Of a stretch of 41,169 nt of DNA, positions 17,146-26,535 are shown one piece after another. A program made the position numbers and the translations under genes. The stretch is from DATKWS01 sp035529435 (GTDB lineage: Bacteria > Krumholzibacteriota > Krumholzibacteriia > Krumholzibacteriales > Krumholzibacteriaceae). The notes beneath the pieces were generated by a model. That model was given only the letters and a program-made list of their open reading frames with translations. It made no database searches and was not told the DNA's origin. Every line of letters starts with the position of its first letter. Position 1 is the stretch's first letter. Where the stretch lies: NCBI GenBank assembly GCA_035529435.1, contig DATKWS010000258.1, positions 1-41,169 on the forward strand, read 5' to 3'.

Positions 17146-18045
17146 TCAGGACACGCGATCCAGAATCATGCGAAAGAGGTATTGAAGAGGCCCAGCGTCT
17201 CCAAGCTCTTGTATGCCGGTCACGGCGCCTGCGATCAACTCGCCGGCCCGCTGTCTCGAACGCTCGACGCCGAAACAGGCCGGATAGGTGATTTTCTCCT
17301 TTTTTATGTCCTTGCGCAACCCTTTTCCCACCGCTTCTTCACTTCCCACTCTATCGAGGATATCGTCGATGATCTGAAAGGCGAGCCCGGCATTCCTCCC
17401 GATCAACTCGAGTTCCCGCAGCACCCGGTCTTCCGCTCCGGCGAGGAGCGCCCCGATGGTGATCGACGCCGCGATGAGCTCGGCGGTTTTACGTTGATGT
17501 ACGAACAGCAGCCGCTCCTCCGTCGGCTCCGCTCCCTCACCCTCCAGATCGGCGACCTGACCACCGACGAGAAAACGGGATCCGGCCGTCCGGGCGAGCA
17601 GCCGTACCGATCGGCATATCCGGTCATCCCGCGCGCGACAACCGGAGAGGACTTCGAACGCGAGCGCCTGAAGGGCGTCACCCGCCAGGATCGCCGTTGC
17701 CTCGCCGAATGCGATGTGACACGACGGTTTGCCCCGCCTCACATCATCATCGTCGAGGGCCGGCAGATCGTCGTGGATCAGGGTGTACGCATGGAGGCAC
17801 TCTATCGCGCAGGCCGCATCGAGCGCCGCCTCGGGGCATGGCTCGCCGAGGAGCCGGTGTGCATTGATGCACAGCATCGCCCGCATCCGCTTGCCGCCGC
17901 CGAGTACGGCATGACGCATGGCGCGGTGCAGGGAATCGGGCGGTTCCCCGCCGTGCGGCAGGAGATCATCGAGGCGCCGTTCGACACGCCGGCGATCGGT
18001 GAGAAGCCGCGATTCCATTTCGCTATCGGACCATTCACCCGGCAT
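17146..18045 (-). CDS. ispA: Polyprenyl (farnesyl/geranylgeranyl) diphosphate synthase
   Basis: A 299-residue short-chain trans-prenyltransferase building C15/C20 diphosphates from IPP and DMAPP. The first aspartate-rich motif HDDLPALDDDD (91-101) has the two-residue insertion and preceding tyrosine of the E. coli IspA class. The second, QIIDDILD (224-231), is intact, and KTAELIAAS lies between. The start overlaps xseB by 11 bases; the alternative ATG at 18018 is possible. The xseB-ispA-dxs order is a common bacterial arrangement. Confidence 0.93.
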   Translation of the reverse strand: MPGEWSDSEMESRLLTDRRRVERRLDDLLPHGGEPPDSLHRAMRHAVLGGGKRMRAMLCINAHRLLGEPCPEAALDAACAIECLHAYTLIHDDLPALDDDDVRRGKPSCHIAFGEATAILAGDALQALAFEVLSGCRARDDRICRSVRLLARTAGSRFLVGGQVADLEGEGAEPTEERLLFVHQRKTAELIAASITIGALLAGAEDRVLRELELIGRNAGLAFQIIDDILDRVGSEEAVGKGLRKDIKKEKITYPACFGVERSRQRAGELIAGAVTGIQELGDAGPLQYLFRMILDRVS

Positions 18046-18247
18046 CCGGTTCGCCCTCGATCTCGCTTGAGAGTTTCTGTATCCTCTGCTCGGCCTCGTC
18101 GAGGATGCGCCGGCACATCGTGCCGAGCTTCATCCCCTCCTCGTAGAGCTTGATGCTTTCCTCGAGCGGTACCTCTCCCTCCTCGAGGCGTCTCACTATT
18201 TCCTCGAGCCTGCCCGCCGCGTCCTCGAACGTCATTTTTTTTGCCAT
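18035..18247 (-). CDS. xseB: Exodeoxyribonuclease VII small subunit
   Basis: A 70-residue helical hairpin subunit that assembles in several copies on XseA. The ATG at 18247 (MAKKMTFEDAAGRLEEIVRRLEEGEVPLEESIKLYEEGM...) is preferred because AAAGGGAAG precedes it and it matches the family start. It overlaps the xseA stop by 16 bases and is overlapped by ispA. The LEEIVRRLEEGEVPLEESIKLYEEG core is highly characteristic. Confidence 0.95.
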   Translation of the reverse strand: MAKKMTFEDAAGRLEEIVRRLEEGEVPLEESIKLYEEGMKLGTMCRRILDEAEQRIQKLSSEIEGEPDAG

Positions 18248-19692
18248 GACTTCCCTTTCCGTTTCCCGATCACGCTGCACCGGGCCGTTCCATCGTAGAA
18301 ATGTACCGTCACATCATCGCGGACCGCGAGCCGCCCGATCCTGCCGATGATTGCATCACCGCCGGCGGTCGTGCAATAGGTATATCCACGTTTCAGCACG
18401 GTGCGCGGATGCAGGCCGTCGATCGCCCGGACGTTGTGCTGGACGGCACGCCGCGCAAGCTCCAGCGACTGGCCCGTTCGCAGCACGAGCTCTCCGAGGA
18501 GGTTCTCGATGCCCCCGCGCGAAGAGGCAATCCGCACGCGCGGATCACCCGCAGCGACACCCGCCAGTAACCGGCTCAACCGCAAACCGCGCGCTCCCCA
18601 CGACTGTATGACAACCGTTCGGATCGCGTTCAACGATCTATCGAGCGCACCGGCGCGTGCGAGTTTGTCGGTCCGCCACCACGTTCCGAGCTTTCCGAAC
18701 GCGTCGTCGAGCTTGAATTCCGCTTGTTCGCATCGATGCACGAGCGCGGCAAAAGAACTGCTCCTCATGAGGTATTCGAGAAGATGCAGGCGTCTCTCGT
18801 GCGATCCGCGGAACGCGCCTGCCAGGCGGCGTATCGATTCGACGACACCGTTTCGCACTTCGTGGATCGGCGGGGCGGCGAGCTCGGCCGCCGCCGTCGG
18901 CGTTGCGGCACGGATATCCGACACGTAATCGGCGACGGTCGTGTCTATTTCATGTCCGATGCCGGTGATGACGGGATGCACGGACCGTGCGACGGCCCGC
19001 GCGACCTCCTCGCTGTTGAAGGCCCAGAGGTCCTCGATGCTCCCCCCTCCCCTGGCGAGAATCACGGCATCGACATCTTCGAGCCGGTTCGACAGCTCGA
19101 AGGCCTTCACGATCGAGGGGACCGCGTCCGGTCCCTGCACGGCGACCGGTATATGAACGATCTCGGCGACCGGCCACCGCCGGTTCAACGTGTCGATGAT
19201 GTCATTGATTACGGCGCCGGATTCCGACGTGACAACGACGAGTCTCGATGGGTAGCGTGGAATCGGACGCTTTCGCTCGGGGGACGTCAATCCCTCGCCC
19301 ATCAGTTTTTGCAACAGCGCCCTGAATCCGAGCTCCATGACTCCCCGTCCGGCGGGAATCAGGCGATCGGCCACGAGCTGTGTCTGGCCGCTGCCTCCGT
19401 AATGCGAGATGCGTCCCGAGGCGATGATGAGCATGCCGTTGTCCGGCCCGAAGGTGATCTTCCCGGCGTGCCGTCTGAAGACGACGGTGCGAATGAGATT
19501 CGAATCGTCGCGCAGGCTGAAGTAGAGGTGGCCCGATGTGTGCGCCTTGAAGTTCGCGATCTCTCCGAGCACCTGCACCGCGGAAAATTCCGATTCGAGG
19601 CTTTGCCTGATCGCATCCGTGATCTCGGTGACGGTGTATACCTCTTCCCACTCCTCGATCGGCGGATCACCCCACCCACTCGTTTCCATCAT
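18232..19692 (-). CDS. xseA: Exodeoxyribonuclease VII large subunit
   Basis: The 486-residue catalytic subunit, which degrades single-stranded DNA from both ends. It has an N-terminal OB-fold (YTVTEITDAIRQSLESEFSAVQVLGEIANFKAHTSGHLYFSLRDD) and the catalytic domain with ITSESGAVINDIIDTLNRR-like, ARGGGSIEDLWAFN and TGIGHEIDTTVADYVSD motifs. A coiled-coil region follows, then a C-terminal KRGYTYC-type segment. It overlaps folD by 26 bases at its start and xseB at its end. Length is slightly above the usual 400-460. Confidence 0.95.
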   Translation of the reverse strand: MMETSGWGDPPIEEWEEVYTVTEITDAIRQSLESEFSAVQVLGEIANFKAHTSGHLYFSLRDDSNLIRTVVFRRHAGKITFGPDNGMLIIASGRISHYGGSGQTQLVADRLIPAGRGVMELGFRALLQKLMGEGLTSPERKRPIPRYPSRLVVVTSESGAVINDIIDTLNRRWPVAEIVHIPVAVQGPDAVPSIVKAFELSNRLEDVDAVILARGGGSIEDLWAFNSEEVARAVARSVHPVITGIGHEIDTTVADYVSDIRAATPTAAAELAAPPIHEVRNGVVESIRRLAGAFRGSHERRLHLLEYLMRSSSFAALVHRCEQAEFKLDDAFGKLGTWWRTDKLARAGALDRSLNAIRTVVIQSWGARGLRLSRLLAGVAAGDPRVRIASSRGGIENLLGELVLRTGQSLELARRAVQHNVRAIDGLHPRTVLKRGYTYCTTAGGDAIIGRIGRLAVRDDVTVHFYDGTARCSVIGKRKGKSWQKK

Positions 19693-20590
19693 CCTCTCCT
19701 CTCCGCCGGCGCGCAGCCTGTAGGGTGTTTTGCATCAGCATCGCGACGGTCATAGGTCCGACGCCGCCCGGTACGGGCGTAATTCTCGACACCCGCGGAT
19801 AGACCGCTTCGAAGTCGACGTCGCCGGTCAGCCGGTATCCCCGCTTCGCGCCCGGATCATCAACACGGTTCGTACCGACATCGATCACGACGGCGCCTTC
19901 CTTCACCATTTCGGCGGTTATCATATTCGCGCACCCGACCGCGGCGACGAGGATATCGGCCGTCGTCGTGATCGCGGCGAGTTCGTGCGTCCGTGAATGG
20001 CAGATCGAGACGGTCGCGTCGCCCCCCGCGCCTTTGCGCGCCAGGAGTAGCGCAAGCGGTTTACCCACCAGGACGCTCCTTCCCACGATGACGACATGGG
20101 CACCGGCCGGATCTATGCCGTAGCGCGCAAGGAGCACCGATATACCGAGCGGCGTGCAGGGAACGAACAACGGCATCCCGATGGCGAGACGGCCGATGTT
20201 GAACGGATGTAGCCCATCGACATCCTTGTGGGGATCTATTCTCTCTATGACCTCCTGCTGGTCGATATGCGGCGGGAGCGGCAGCTGCACCAGCACACCG
20301 TCGATCGTGGGATCGGTGTTGCACCTGTCGAGCAGCCCGAGCAGAGTTTCCCGGGAAACATCCGGCGGCAGTTCTATGAGATCGGATTCGATGCCGCACT
20401 TCTCCGCGGCGCGCACCTTGCTCTTCACGTACACCTGCGATGCGGGGTCCTTTCCGGCTATGATGACGGTGAGGCGAGGGGGGGGGTGTTGCTCGTTGAA
20501 ACGCGCGACCTCGGCGATGAGCCCGTCGAGCACCTCGCGTGCGACGCTCCTGCCGTCTATTATTTTCCCGCGCACGTCACGATTTTCCAC
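19667..20590 (-). CDS. folD: Bifunctional methylene-THF dehydrogenase / methenyl-THF cyclohydrolase
   Basis: A 307-residue enzyme interconverting methylene-, methenyl- and formyl-tetrahydrofolate with NADP. The start is placed at the GTG at 20588-20590 (VENRDVRGKIIDG) with AGAGGAA eight bases upstream; the frame stays open further but adds unconserved residues. Motifs are YVKSKVRAAEKCGIE (catalytic Lys), DGVLVQLPLP, PCTPLGI, GRSVLVGKPLALLL and TPVPGGVGPMTVAMLMQNT. The start lies inside the end of the ymdB gene (14-base overlap) and the end overlaps xseA. Confidence 0.95.
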   Translation of the reverse strand: MENRDVRGKIIDGRSVAREVLDGLIAEVARFNEQHPPPRLTVIIAGKDPASQVYVKSKVRAAEKCGIESDLIELPPDVSRETLLGLLDRCNTDPTIDGVLVQLPLPPHIDQQEVIERIDPHKDVDGLHPFNIGRLAIGMPLFVPCTPLGISVLLARYGIDPAGAHVVIVGRSVLVGKPLALLLARKGAGGDATVSICHSRTHELAAITTTADILVAAVGCANMITAEMVKEGAVVIDVGTNRVDDPGAKRGYRLTGDVDFEAVYPRVSRITPVPGGVGPMTVAMLMQNTLQAARRRRGEDDGNEWVG

Positions 20591-21377
20591 GTTCGTATTC
20601 CTCTGTTTCCTCCATGATGCGTTCCACACGATTCGCCGTTCCCGTCTCGTCATCGATCTCGATAAACAGCGCCCCGATGCACGGCCGTTCGCGCGAGGCG
20701 CGAAACCGTACCGGAACACCGTCGAGGAAGCGCCGGATGACCTCTTCCTTTCGAACGCCGATGATAGACTCGCAGCCGCCCGTCATGCCGACATCGGTGA
20801 TATAGGCGGTTCCGTTGGGAAGAATACGCTCATCGGCCGTCGGTACGTGCGTGTGGGTGCCGATGACTGCGCTCACCCGTCCATCGAGGTAATAACCGAG
20901 GCACACCTTCTCGCTCGTGGCCTCCGCATGAAAATCAACCAGCCTGATCTTCACCGTCCGGGATATTCCCGAGAGTATCTCGTCGGCCTTGCGGAACGGG
21001 CAGTCGGTTATCGGCATGTAGGTTCTTCCCTGGAGGTTGATGACGGCGACGGGGACACCGTTCACGTCCCGGACGAGCGATCCCCTCCCGGGGGCCGACG
21101 GCGGGTAGTTTGCCGGACGGAGCAGATCGTCTCTCGTATCGAGCAGTGAAACACCTTCACTCTTGTCCCAGATATGGTTTCCGCTCGTCATGATATCGAC
21201 GCCGGTCGCGACCACTTCCTCCACCACCTGCTCCGTGACGCCGAAGATGCCGGCGGCGTTCTCGACATTCCCGATACAGAGATCGATTCCGAAGCGTTTC
21301 CTGATACCGGGGAGCGCCTCGGCGAGTGCCTTCCTGCCGGTCCGCGCTATGATATCACCGATAAAGAGTATATTCAT
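20577..21377 (-). CDS. YmdB-family metallophosphoesterase
   Basis: A 266-residue di-metal phosphodiesterase of the TIGR00282/YmdB family; the Bacillus and Deinococcus members hydrolyse cyclic nucleotides and affect biofilm behaviour. It opens with MNILFIGDIIARTGRKA (metal-binding D) and has NVENAAG, TSGNHIWD, VDFHAEATSEK and GTHTHVPTADERILP, the expected metal ligands. It follows rny, as in many genomes, and is preceded by a 133-base gap in which I see nothing distinctive. Confidence 0.92.
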   Translation of the reverse strand: MNILFIGDIIARTGRKALAEALPGIRKRFGIDLCIGNVENAAGIFGVTEQVVEEVVATGVDIMTSGNHIWDKSEGVSLLDTRDDLLRPANYPPSAPGRGSLVRDVNGVPVAVINLQGRTYMPITDCPFRKADEILSGISRTVKIRLVDFHAEATSEKVCLGYYLDGRVSAVIGTHTHVPTADERILPNGTAYITDVGMTGGCESIIGVRKEEVIRRFLDGVPVRFRASRERPCIGALFIEIDDETGTANRVERIMEETEEYERGKS

Positions 21378-21510
21378 ATCTCCGAGATACCCGTACCACG
21401 CATGTCCGGTATGCGGCGGTGCCCCGATGTACGAGCCGCTTTGGATCGAATCCGTGAGAGGAACCGAAGGGCCGACCGCATGGGCGTGGGCGAAACGGCA
21501 TCCGGCCGCA

Positions 21511-23076
21511 TCACCGCGCGTAATCGATCGCCCGTGTTTCGCGTATCACCACGACCTTGATCTGGCCGGGATATTCCATCTCTTCCTCGATCTTCCGGGA
21601 AATTTCGGATGCCAGCTCGGATGCCTGCATGTCATCCAGCTTCTTGTGACTGACCAGTATCCTGATTTCGCGTCCGGCCTGGATCGCGTACGACTTCTCG
21701 ACCCCGTCGAATGCATCCGCGATCTTCTCCAGCTTCTCGAGCCTTCTGATGTAATTCTCGAGCGTCTCGCGGCGCGCCCCCGGCCTGGCACCCGAGATCG
21801 CATCGGCTGCCGATACGACGTGCGTGATGAGTGATGTGGCCTCAACGTCCTCGTGGTGCGCGGCGACGACATTCAACACGATATCGTTCTCCCCGTACCG
21901 CCGCACCAGTTCGGCGCCGATCTCGGCATGCGGACCTTCCATTTCGTGATCGGCGGCTTTCCCGATATCGTGCAGGAGGCCGGCACGCTTTGCGATATGG
22001 TGATCGAGCCCGAGCTGACTGGCGATCAAACCCGAAAGGTATGCGACTTCCTTGGAATGCTGGAGTATGTTCTGACCGTAGGAAGTCCTGTACTTGAGCC
22101 GGCCGAGCAGTTTCACCAGCTCGGGATGCAGTGCGTGGATGTTCAGATCGAGGGTGGTTTGCTCGCCGACCTCGCGTATCTCTTCCATCAGCTCCTTGTG
22201 TGTTTTCTCGACAATCTCCTCGATGCGGCCTGGATGTATCCTGCCGTCCTTGACGAGCTTGTCGAGGGAGAGACGCGCCACCTCACGGCGAATCGGATCG
22301 AATCCGGACAGTATGACCGCCTCGGGCGTATCGTCGATGATCACATCGATTCCCGTGGCGTTCTCGAATGCCCGGATGTTCCGTCCTTCCCTGCCGATGA
22401 TACGTCCCTTCATCTCATCGTTCGGCAGATCGACGACCGAGACGGTCGATTCTACCACATGATCGGTGGCGCACCGTTCGATCGCGAGGGTCAGTATCTC
22501 ACGGCTCTGCTTGATGGCGTTACGTTCGGCCTCGTCCTTGATCTCCTTTATCCGTTTCGCCGCCTCGTGCCGTGCGGTGTTCTCGAGATTCGTTATGAGC
22601 AGTTTCTTCGCCTCTTCCCTGCTCATGGCGGCTATCTTCTCGAGCTTCTCGTTCTGCATTTCGAGCAGCCGGGCGAGATCATCGTTCTTTTCCGATATCG
22701 CCTTGAGCTTGCTGTCGAGGAACCTCTGCTTGTCGTTGATCTCTTGTTCGCGCTTCTCGAGGTAGTCGACCTTGCGGTTGATGTTTTGCTCTTTTTCCTC
22801 GAGTCGCCGTTCGGCCTTCTTGAGCTCCTGCCTCGTTTCCTGTGTTTCCTTCTCGAACCTGATCTTTGCCTTGTACCACTCGTCCTTCGCCTCGAGTATC
22901 GATGCCTTTTTCCGTGTCTCGGCTTCCCGTTGCGCCTCCGCAATGATGTTTTCGGCAAGTTTCTGCGTATGGCGCAGATGGCTCTCGGAGATCTTCTTAT
23001 TGATCAGCCAGCCCAGGATGAAACCAAGGAAAAGAACGAGGATCCCCGCAGATACATAGAATACGATGCTGTCCAT
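21511..23076 (-). CDS. rny: Ribonuclease Y
   Basis: A 521-residue membrane-anchored endoribonuclease initiating mRNA decay. It has an N-terminal transmembrane helix (about 5-25), a long charged coiled coil (about 30-200), a KH domain with IIGREGRNIRAFENATGIDVIIDDTPE, and an HD domain with HSKEVAYLSGLIA and LLHDIGKAADHEMEGPH. Length is the family norm. It follows the 6S RNA candidate. Confidence 0.96.
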   Translation of the reverse strand: MDSIVFYVSAGILVLFLGFILGWLINKKISESHLRHTQKLAENIIAEAQREAETRKKASILEAKDEWYKAKIRFEKETQETRQELKKAERRLEEKEQNINRKVDYLEKREQEINDKQRFLDSKLKAISEKNDDLARLLEMQNEKLEKIAAMSREEAKKLLITNLENTARHEAAKRIKEIKDEAERNAIKQSREILTLAIERCATDHVVESTVSVVDLPNDEMKGRIIGREGRNIRAFENATGIDVIIDDTPEAVILSGFDPIRREVARLSLDKLVKDGRIHPGRIEEIVEKTHKELMEEIREVGEQTTLDLNIHALHPELVKLLGRLKYRTSYGQNILQHSKEVAYLSGLIASQLGLDHHIAKRAGLLHDIGKAADHEMEGPHAEIGAELVRRYGENDIVLNVVAAHHEDVEATSLITHVVSAADAISGARPGARRETLENYIRRLEKLEKIADAFDGVEKSYAIQAGREIRILVSHKKLDDMQASELASEISRKIEEEMEYPGQIKVVVIRETRAIDYAR

Positions 23077-23285
23077 GGCATACTCCCGACATTATGTCAG
23101 GGCGGCTCACCTCCATCATGTACATAGCCACAATCGTAAACGCACAACGCTATATTGAAGATGATGAATAGTAATTCTTTCGGGAGATCGCTGGTGGGTG
23201 AATAAGAAAAATTCCCCACTCATTGCCGTGTGCGAAAAATCCTTTTAAGCCCTTCCAACAAGGTGGATGTCCGCATGACCGTTTC
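23077..23285 (-). other. Spacer between the 6S RNA candidate and rny
   Basis: About 210 bases without a gene. Near rny, the minus strand can form a 7-bp hairpin (about 23085-23102, CCTGACA/TGTCGGG with loop TAA) whose 3' arm runs into the GGGAG Shine-Dalgarno of rny. Near 23211-23224 is the GGGGAATTTTTC string also seen at the window start. No convincing promoter was found. Confidence 0.4.
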
Positions 23286-23459
23286 TGCTGTCCCTGTATG
23301 ACAGGGCCTAACATTCACGATCAGATATAAGACTTCCGGGCTCAAGGTGTTGGCATAAAATGATTTTCTCCATCACGAGCACGGTAGGGAATTTCTTCCG
23401 AACTTTTCTTCTATCTCTGCTTCATCCCTGCTTTTCAATCCAACACCTCGTCAGCAGGG
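23286..23459 (-). ncRNA. ssrS: Candidate 6S RNA
   Basis: A non-coding block of about 170-200 bases lies directly after zapA and before rny, a position where 6S RNA is frequently found. On the minus strand, CTGCTG near the 5' end can pair with CAGCAG near the 3' end as a closing stem. GGTGTTGG and CCAACACC form an inner 8-bp stem, and the segment CACCTTGAGCCCGG resembles the 3'-half 6S consensus. The bubble I can draw is more asymmetric than a textbook 6S, and both ends are uncertain by tens of bases. Confidence 0.45.
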
Positions 23460-23467
23460 TTGCCGTT

Positions 23468-23770
23468 TCACAATTCTGCACTGATCTTGTTATCGAGGAG
23501 TTCGCTCAAGCGCTCCGCCTGCCGTCCGAGCTCCCCCTGCGCCTTCTCCCGTTCCTCACGTTCCTGGTACAGCTCGTCCGCAATATTGAGAGCCGCCAAA
23601 ATGGCGATACGCGCCTGCGACAGTATACCACTCGAATGGGCTATCTCCCTCATCTTCTTGTCGACGTACCCTGCTATCTTATGAATATACTGCGGGTCGC
23701 CAACTCCCCGAATTCTATACTCTTGACCAAAAATTTCTACCTTTTCGGTACTTGTTTCGGCCATTGGCAC
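23468..23770 (-). CDS. zapA: Cell division protein ZapA
   Basis: A 100-residue FtsZ-ring stabiliser. It has the typical N-terminal VEIFGQEYRIRGVGDPQYIHKIAGYVDKKMREIA segment followed by a C-terminal coiled coil (ELYQEREEREKAQGELGRQAERLSELLDNKI). A start two codons later (MAETSTEK) is possible. It is preceded by a ZapB-like gene, as in other genomes where pheT is followed by zapB and zapA. Confidence 0.9.
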   Translation of the reverse strand: MPMAETSTEKVEIFGQEYRIRGVGDPQYIHKIAGYVDKKMREIAHSSGILSQARIAILAALNIADELYQEREEREKAQGELGRQAERLSELLDNKISAEL

Positions 23771-23836
23771 CTGCTTGTCATCAATACAGAATCGACCTTA
23801 CAACCCTTGCCGGAATCTAATCGATCGCCATCGGGG

Positions 23837-24121
23837 CTACAGATCCAACCCCTCCAGCTTCACCAGCATCTCCTCTATCTTGTTCTTTATCTCCTCTCTC
23901 TTTGTCTCAAAATCAGTTTGCTTTTCTTGCTGTGTTTTCAATGCTTCAAGTTGGCTTATCAACTCCTCATTACTAATATACAACGATTCTATTTTTCCTT
24001 TCAACTCTTTATTCGTCTGTTCAACCTCATTTTTTTCACGCCTCAGGGCAGCAATCATCTCGGCCGCCTTGTTGATCTTCTCCTCAAGAACGTTCAAGCT
24101 TGATAATTCAGTGCCTGCCAT
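23837..24121 (-). CDS. ZapB-like coiled-coil protein
   Basis: A 94-residue protein, almost entirely predicted coiled coil (about residues 7-90, rich in E, K, L, N). The ATG at 24121 (MAGTELSSLNVLEEKINKA) is preferred because AAGGGAG lies 8-9 bases upstream; an upstream ATG adds eight residues. Sequence is low-information, but the position between pheT and zapA fits the ZapB family of division-ring proteins. Confidence 0.7.
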   Translation of the reverse strand: MAGTELSSLNVLEEKINKAAEMIAALRREKNEVEQTNKELKGKIESLYISNEELISQLEALKTQQEKQTDFETKREEIKNKIEEMLVKLEGLDL

Positions 24122-24141
24122 TTTTGTAACTCCCTTATTAG

Positions 24142-26535
24142 TCAAGATCTTAGAGTTACCTGCAGTTCTCGCTGCAGCGCGGCGAGGATTGCATTTATCT
24201 CCTTGTCGACGGCCTGGTCATCGAGCGTTGCGCGGGAAGATCTGAAGTTTAGGCGAAATGTATAGCTCCGCTTTCCCTCACCCAGATGACCCCCTCTATA
24301 GTAATCGAACATCTTTATTGATTCAAGGTTTTTAGCCTGTCCGGCGATGCATGTGTGTATATCGGCAAAGGTCGTCCGGTCCGGCGCCACGACACAGAGA
24401 TCACGTTTGACCGCAGGATACTGGCTGATCGCCGAGAATCCAAGCTTTATACCTCCCTTCGCGGGCAGCACATCGAGCACGAGATCAAAATAGTAGATCG
24501 GATCCTCGATATCGTACCGAGAAGCGATACTGCGCGCCAGAAGACCGCCCTCGGCGAGAACGCCGTTCACCGATATCCAGTTGAAAATGTATCCCGGCGC
24601 CCCCTCTTTCCGCTCCTGGGAGAGGCCCGCGGCAACGCCGAACTGATCGATCAGGGCCTCGAGCTCCCCCTTCATATCGAAAAAATCGAACGGGCGCTTT
24701 TCCACGAGCCATTGCACCGGCTGGGCATCCCTCGCAAAGAGTGCGGTGAGATGGAGTTCCTCGCGCGGCAGGCCGCCGCCGCCGTTCTCCTTCAGAAAGA
24801 CTTTCCCCATCTCGAAGATACGCAATCCCTCGTGCTCGTCGGGAGCGTTCCGCTTCACCACGCCGAGAAGCCCCGGCAGGAGTGATGTCCGGAGAACAGA
24901 TTGCCCGGCCGTAAGGGGATTCGATACGGGGAGCGGGGCGCTCCGGGGGTCGGATGCGGGCCATTCCATGCGTGCCGGATCGTCCGGATCCATGAATGAT
25001 GTCGTGATGACCTCGGCGAATCCCCTGGCGCAAAGATATTGACATATATTCTCGTTCCTCGAACTGATCGGGGAAGCCGATGAATATACGGTGCATCGAG
25101 GTTCCTCATCGAGGCCGATTTTCTCGTAGCCGTAGACGCGTGCCGCTTCCTCGATGAGATCGATCTCCTCCTTGATGTCACGCCGGAAGGCCGGTACCGA
25201 GACCTGTACGATGTCCTCCATGATCGATGTGCCGAGACCGAGGCGCTCGAGAAGCTGTGCAACCTCGTCGGCGGCGAGTCTCGTTCCCATGACGCGGTTC
25301 GCCTGATCGACGCGCAGTGGTATCGCCCTCCCGTGCGTCGGCGCGTTTTCCGCCATCCGGTCGACGACGAACGACGAGGGCTTTCCCGCGCCGATTTCCT
25401 CTATGAGAAAACAGGCGCGCTCGAGGGCCTCCTGCATCACTCCGATATCAGCCTCCCGCTCGAAGCGGTACGACGCCTCCGTCTCGAGCTTCAGGCCTAT
25501 CCGGGCACTGCGGACGAGTCGCGGTTCGAACATCGCACTCTCGAGAAGTACACGCTTGGTTCCGCCGGTCACCTCGGTATCCCGTCCTCCCATCATGCCG
25601 GCGAGGGCCACGGAGCGCTCGGCGTCGGCGATGACGAGCATGTCGGGCGTCAGCTCCCGCACGACGTCATCGAGCGTCACGAGTGATTCCCCGGACCGCG
25701 CGCGCCGCACCACGATCGTGTCGCGGCGCAGCCGGTCACGGTCGAATGCATGCAGGGGCTGTCCCATCTCCATCAGAACAAAGTTCGTCACATCGACGAT
25801 ATTGTTGATCGGTTTGACCCCGACGGCGGCGAGAAGCTCCTGCATCCAATCGGGTGATGGTGCTATCGTGACATTATCTATGAATGCAGCCGCGTACCGC
25901 GGGCAGTCGGCGAAATTCTCGATTTCCAGGGTGCATCCGGAGCCCGGTTCGAGGGTGCGACGCGGCGGACTGCGGAGCTCGCGCCGGTACAGCGCGGCGA
26001 TCTCCCGTGCAATTCCGGTGAGCGAAAGAAGATCCGGCCGGTTTGGTGTTATCTCGATATCGAACATGACGTCCCCGCCCCCCAGCCGATTATCGAGGGG
26101 CGTTCCGAGCGGCTCGGTGAAGTCGAGCTCGATGATGCCTCCGGCGTCATCGCCGATCCCGAGCTCGATCTCGGAGCATATCATACCCTCGGAAACCTCA
26201 CCCCGAATCTTGGTACGCTTGATCTCGAGCCCGCCCGCGAGCACGGCGCCGTGCAGGGCAACGGCGACATTGAGCCCTGCACGCACGTTCGACGCGCCAC
26301 AAACGATCCGGAGCGGCTCGGGCCCACCCACATCGACGACGCAGAGGCTGAGGCGGTCGGCCCTCGGGTGCTTTTGTACCTCGCGTACGACACCGAACAC
26401 CACACCGTTGAAGGGTGCCGCGCGGGCGTGATACTCCTCGACGTTCAGGCCGAACATCGTGAGATCGTTTGCGAGCGTTTCGGCTGATTCCTCGATATCG
26501 ACGTACCGTTTCAGCCAGTTGAGATTTGCCTTCAC
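24142..26535 (-). CDS. pheT: Phenylalanyl-tRNA synthetase beta subunit
   Basis: A 797-residue subunit of the heterotetrameric synthetase charging tRNA-Phe. Domains in order: N-terminal EMAP/tRNA-binding domain (about 40-150, VVDVGGPEPLRIVCGASNVRAGLNVAVALHGAVL), B3/B4 editing domain, B5 (about 400-475), catalytic-like core, and the C-terminal anticodon-binding FDX-ACB domain (SAISQYPAVKRDLCVVAPDRTTFADI). The start is GTG, overlapping the pheS stop by four bases (GTGA). Full length for the family. Confidence 0.96.
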   Translation of the reverse strand: MKANLNWLKRYVDIEESAETLANDLTMFGLNVEEYHARAAPFNGVVFGVVREVQKHPRADRLSLCVVDVGGPEPLRIVCGASNVRAGLNVAVALHGAVLAGGLEIKRTKIRGEVSEGMICSEIELGIGDDAGGIIELDFTEPLGTPLDNRLGGGDVMFDIEITPNRPDLLSLTGIAREIAALYRRELRSPPRRTLEPGSGCTLEIENFADCPRYAAAFIDNVTIAPSPDWMQELLAAVGVKPINNIVDVTNFVLMEMGQPLHAFDRDRLRRDTIVVRRARSGESLVTLDDVVRELTPDMLVIADAERSVALAGMMGGRDTEVTGGTKRVLLESAMFEPRLVRSARIGLKLETEASYRFEREADIGVMQEALERACFLIEEIGAGKPSSFVVDRMAENAPTHGRAIPLRVDQANRVMGTRLAADEVAQLLERLGLGTSIMEDIVQVSVPAFRRDIKEEIDLIEEAARVYGYEKIGLDEEPRCTVYSSASPISSRNENICQYLCARGFAEVITTSFMDPDDPARMEWPASDPRSAPLPVSNPLTAGQSVLRTSLLPGLLGVVKRNAPDEHEGLRIFEMGKVFLKENGGGGLPREELHLTALFARDAQPVQWLVEKRPFDFFDMKGELEALIDQFGVAAGLSQERKEGAPGYIFNWISVNGVLAEGGLLARSIASRYDIEDPIYYFDLVLDVLPAKGGIKLGFSAISQYPAVKRDLCVVAPDRTTFADIHTCIAGQAKNLESIKMFDYYRGGHLGEGKRSYTFRLNFRSSRATLDDQAVDKEINAILAALQRELQVTLRS

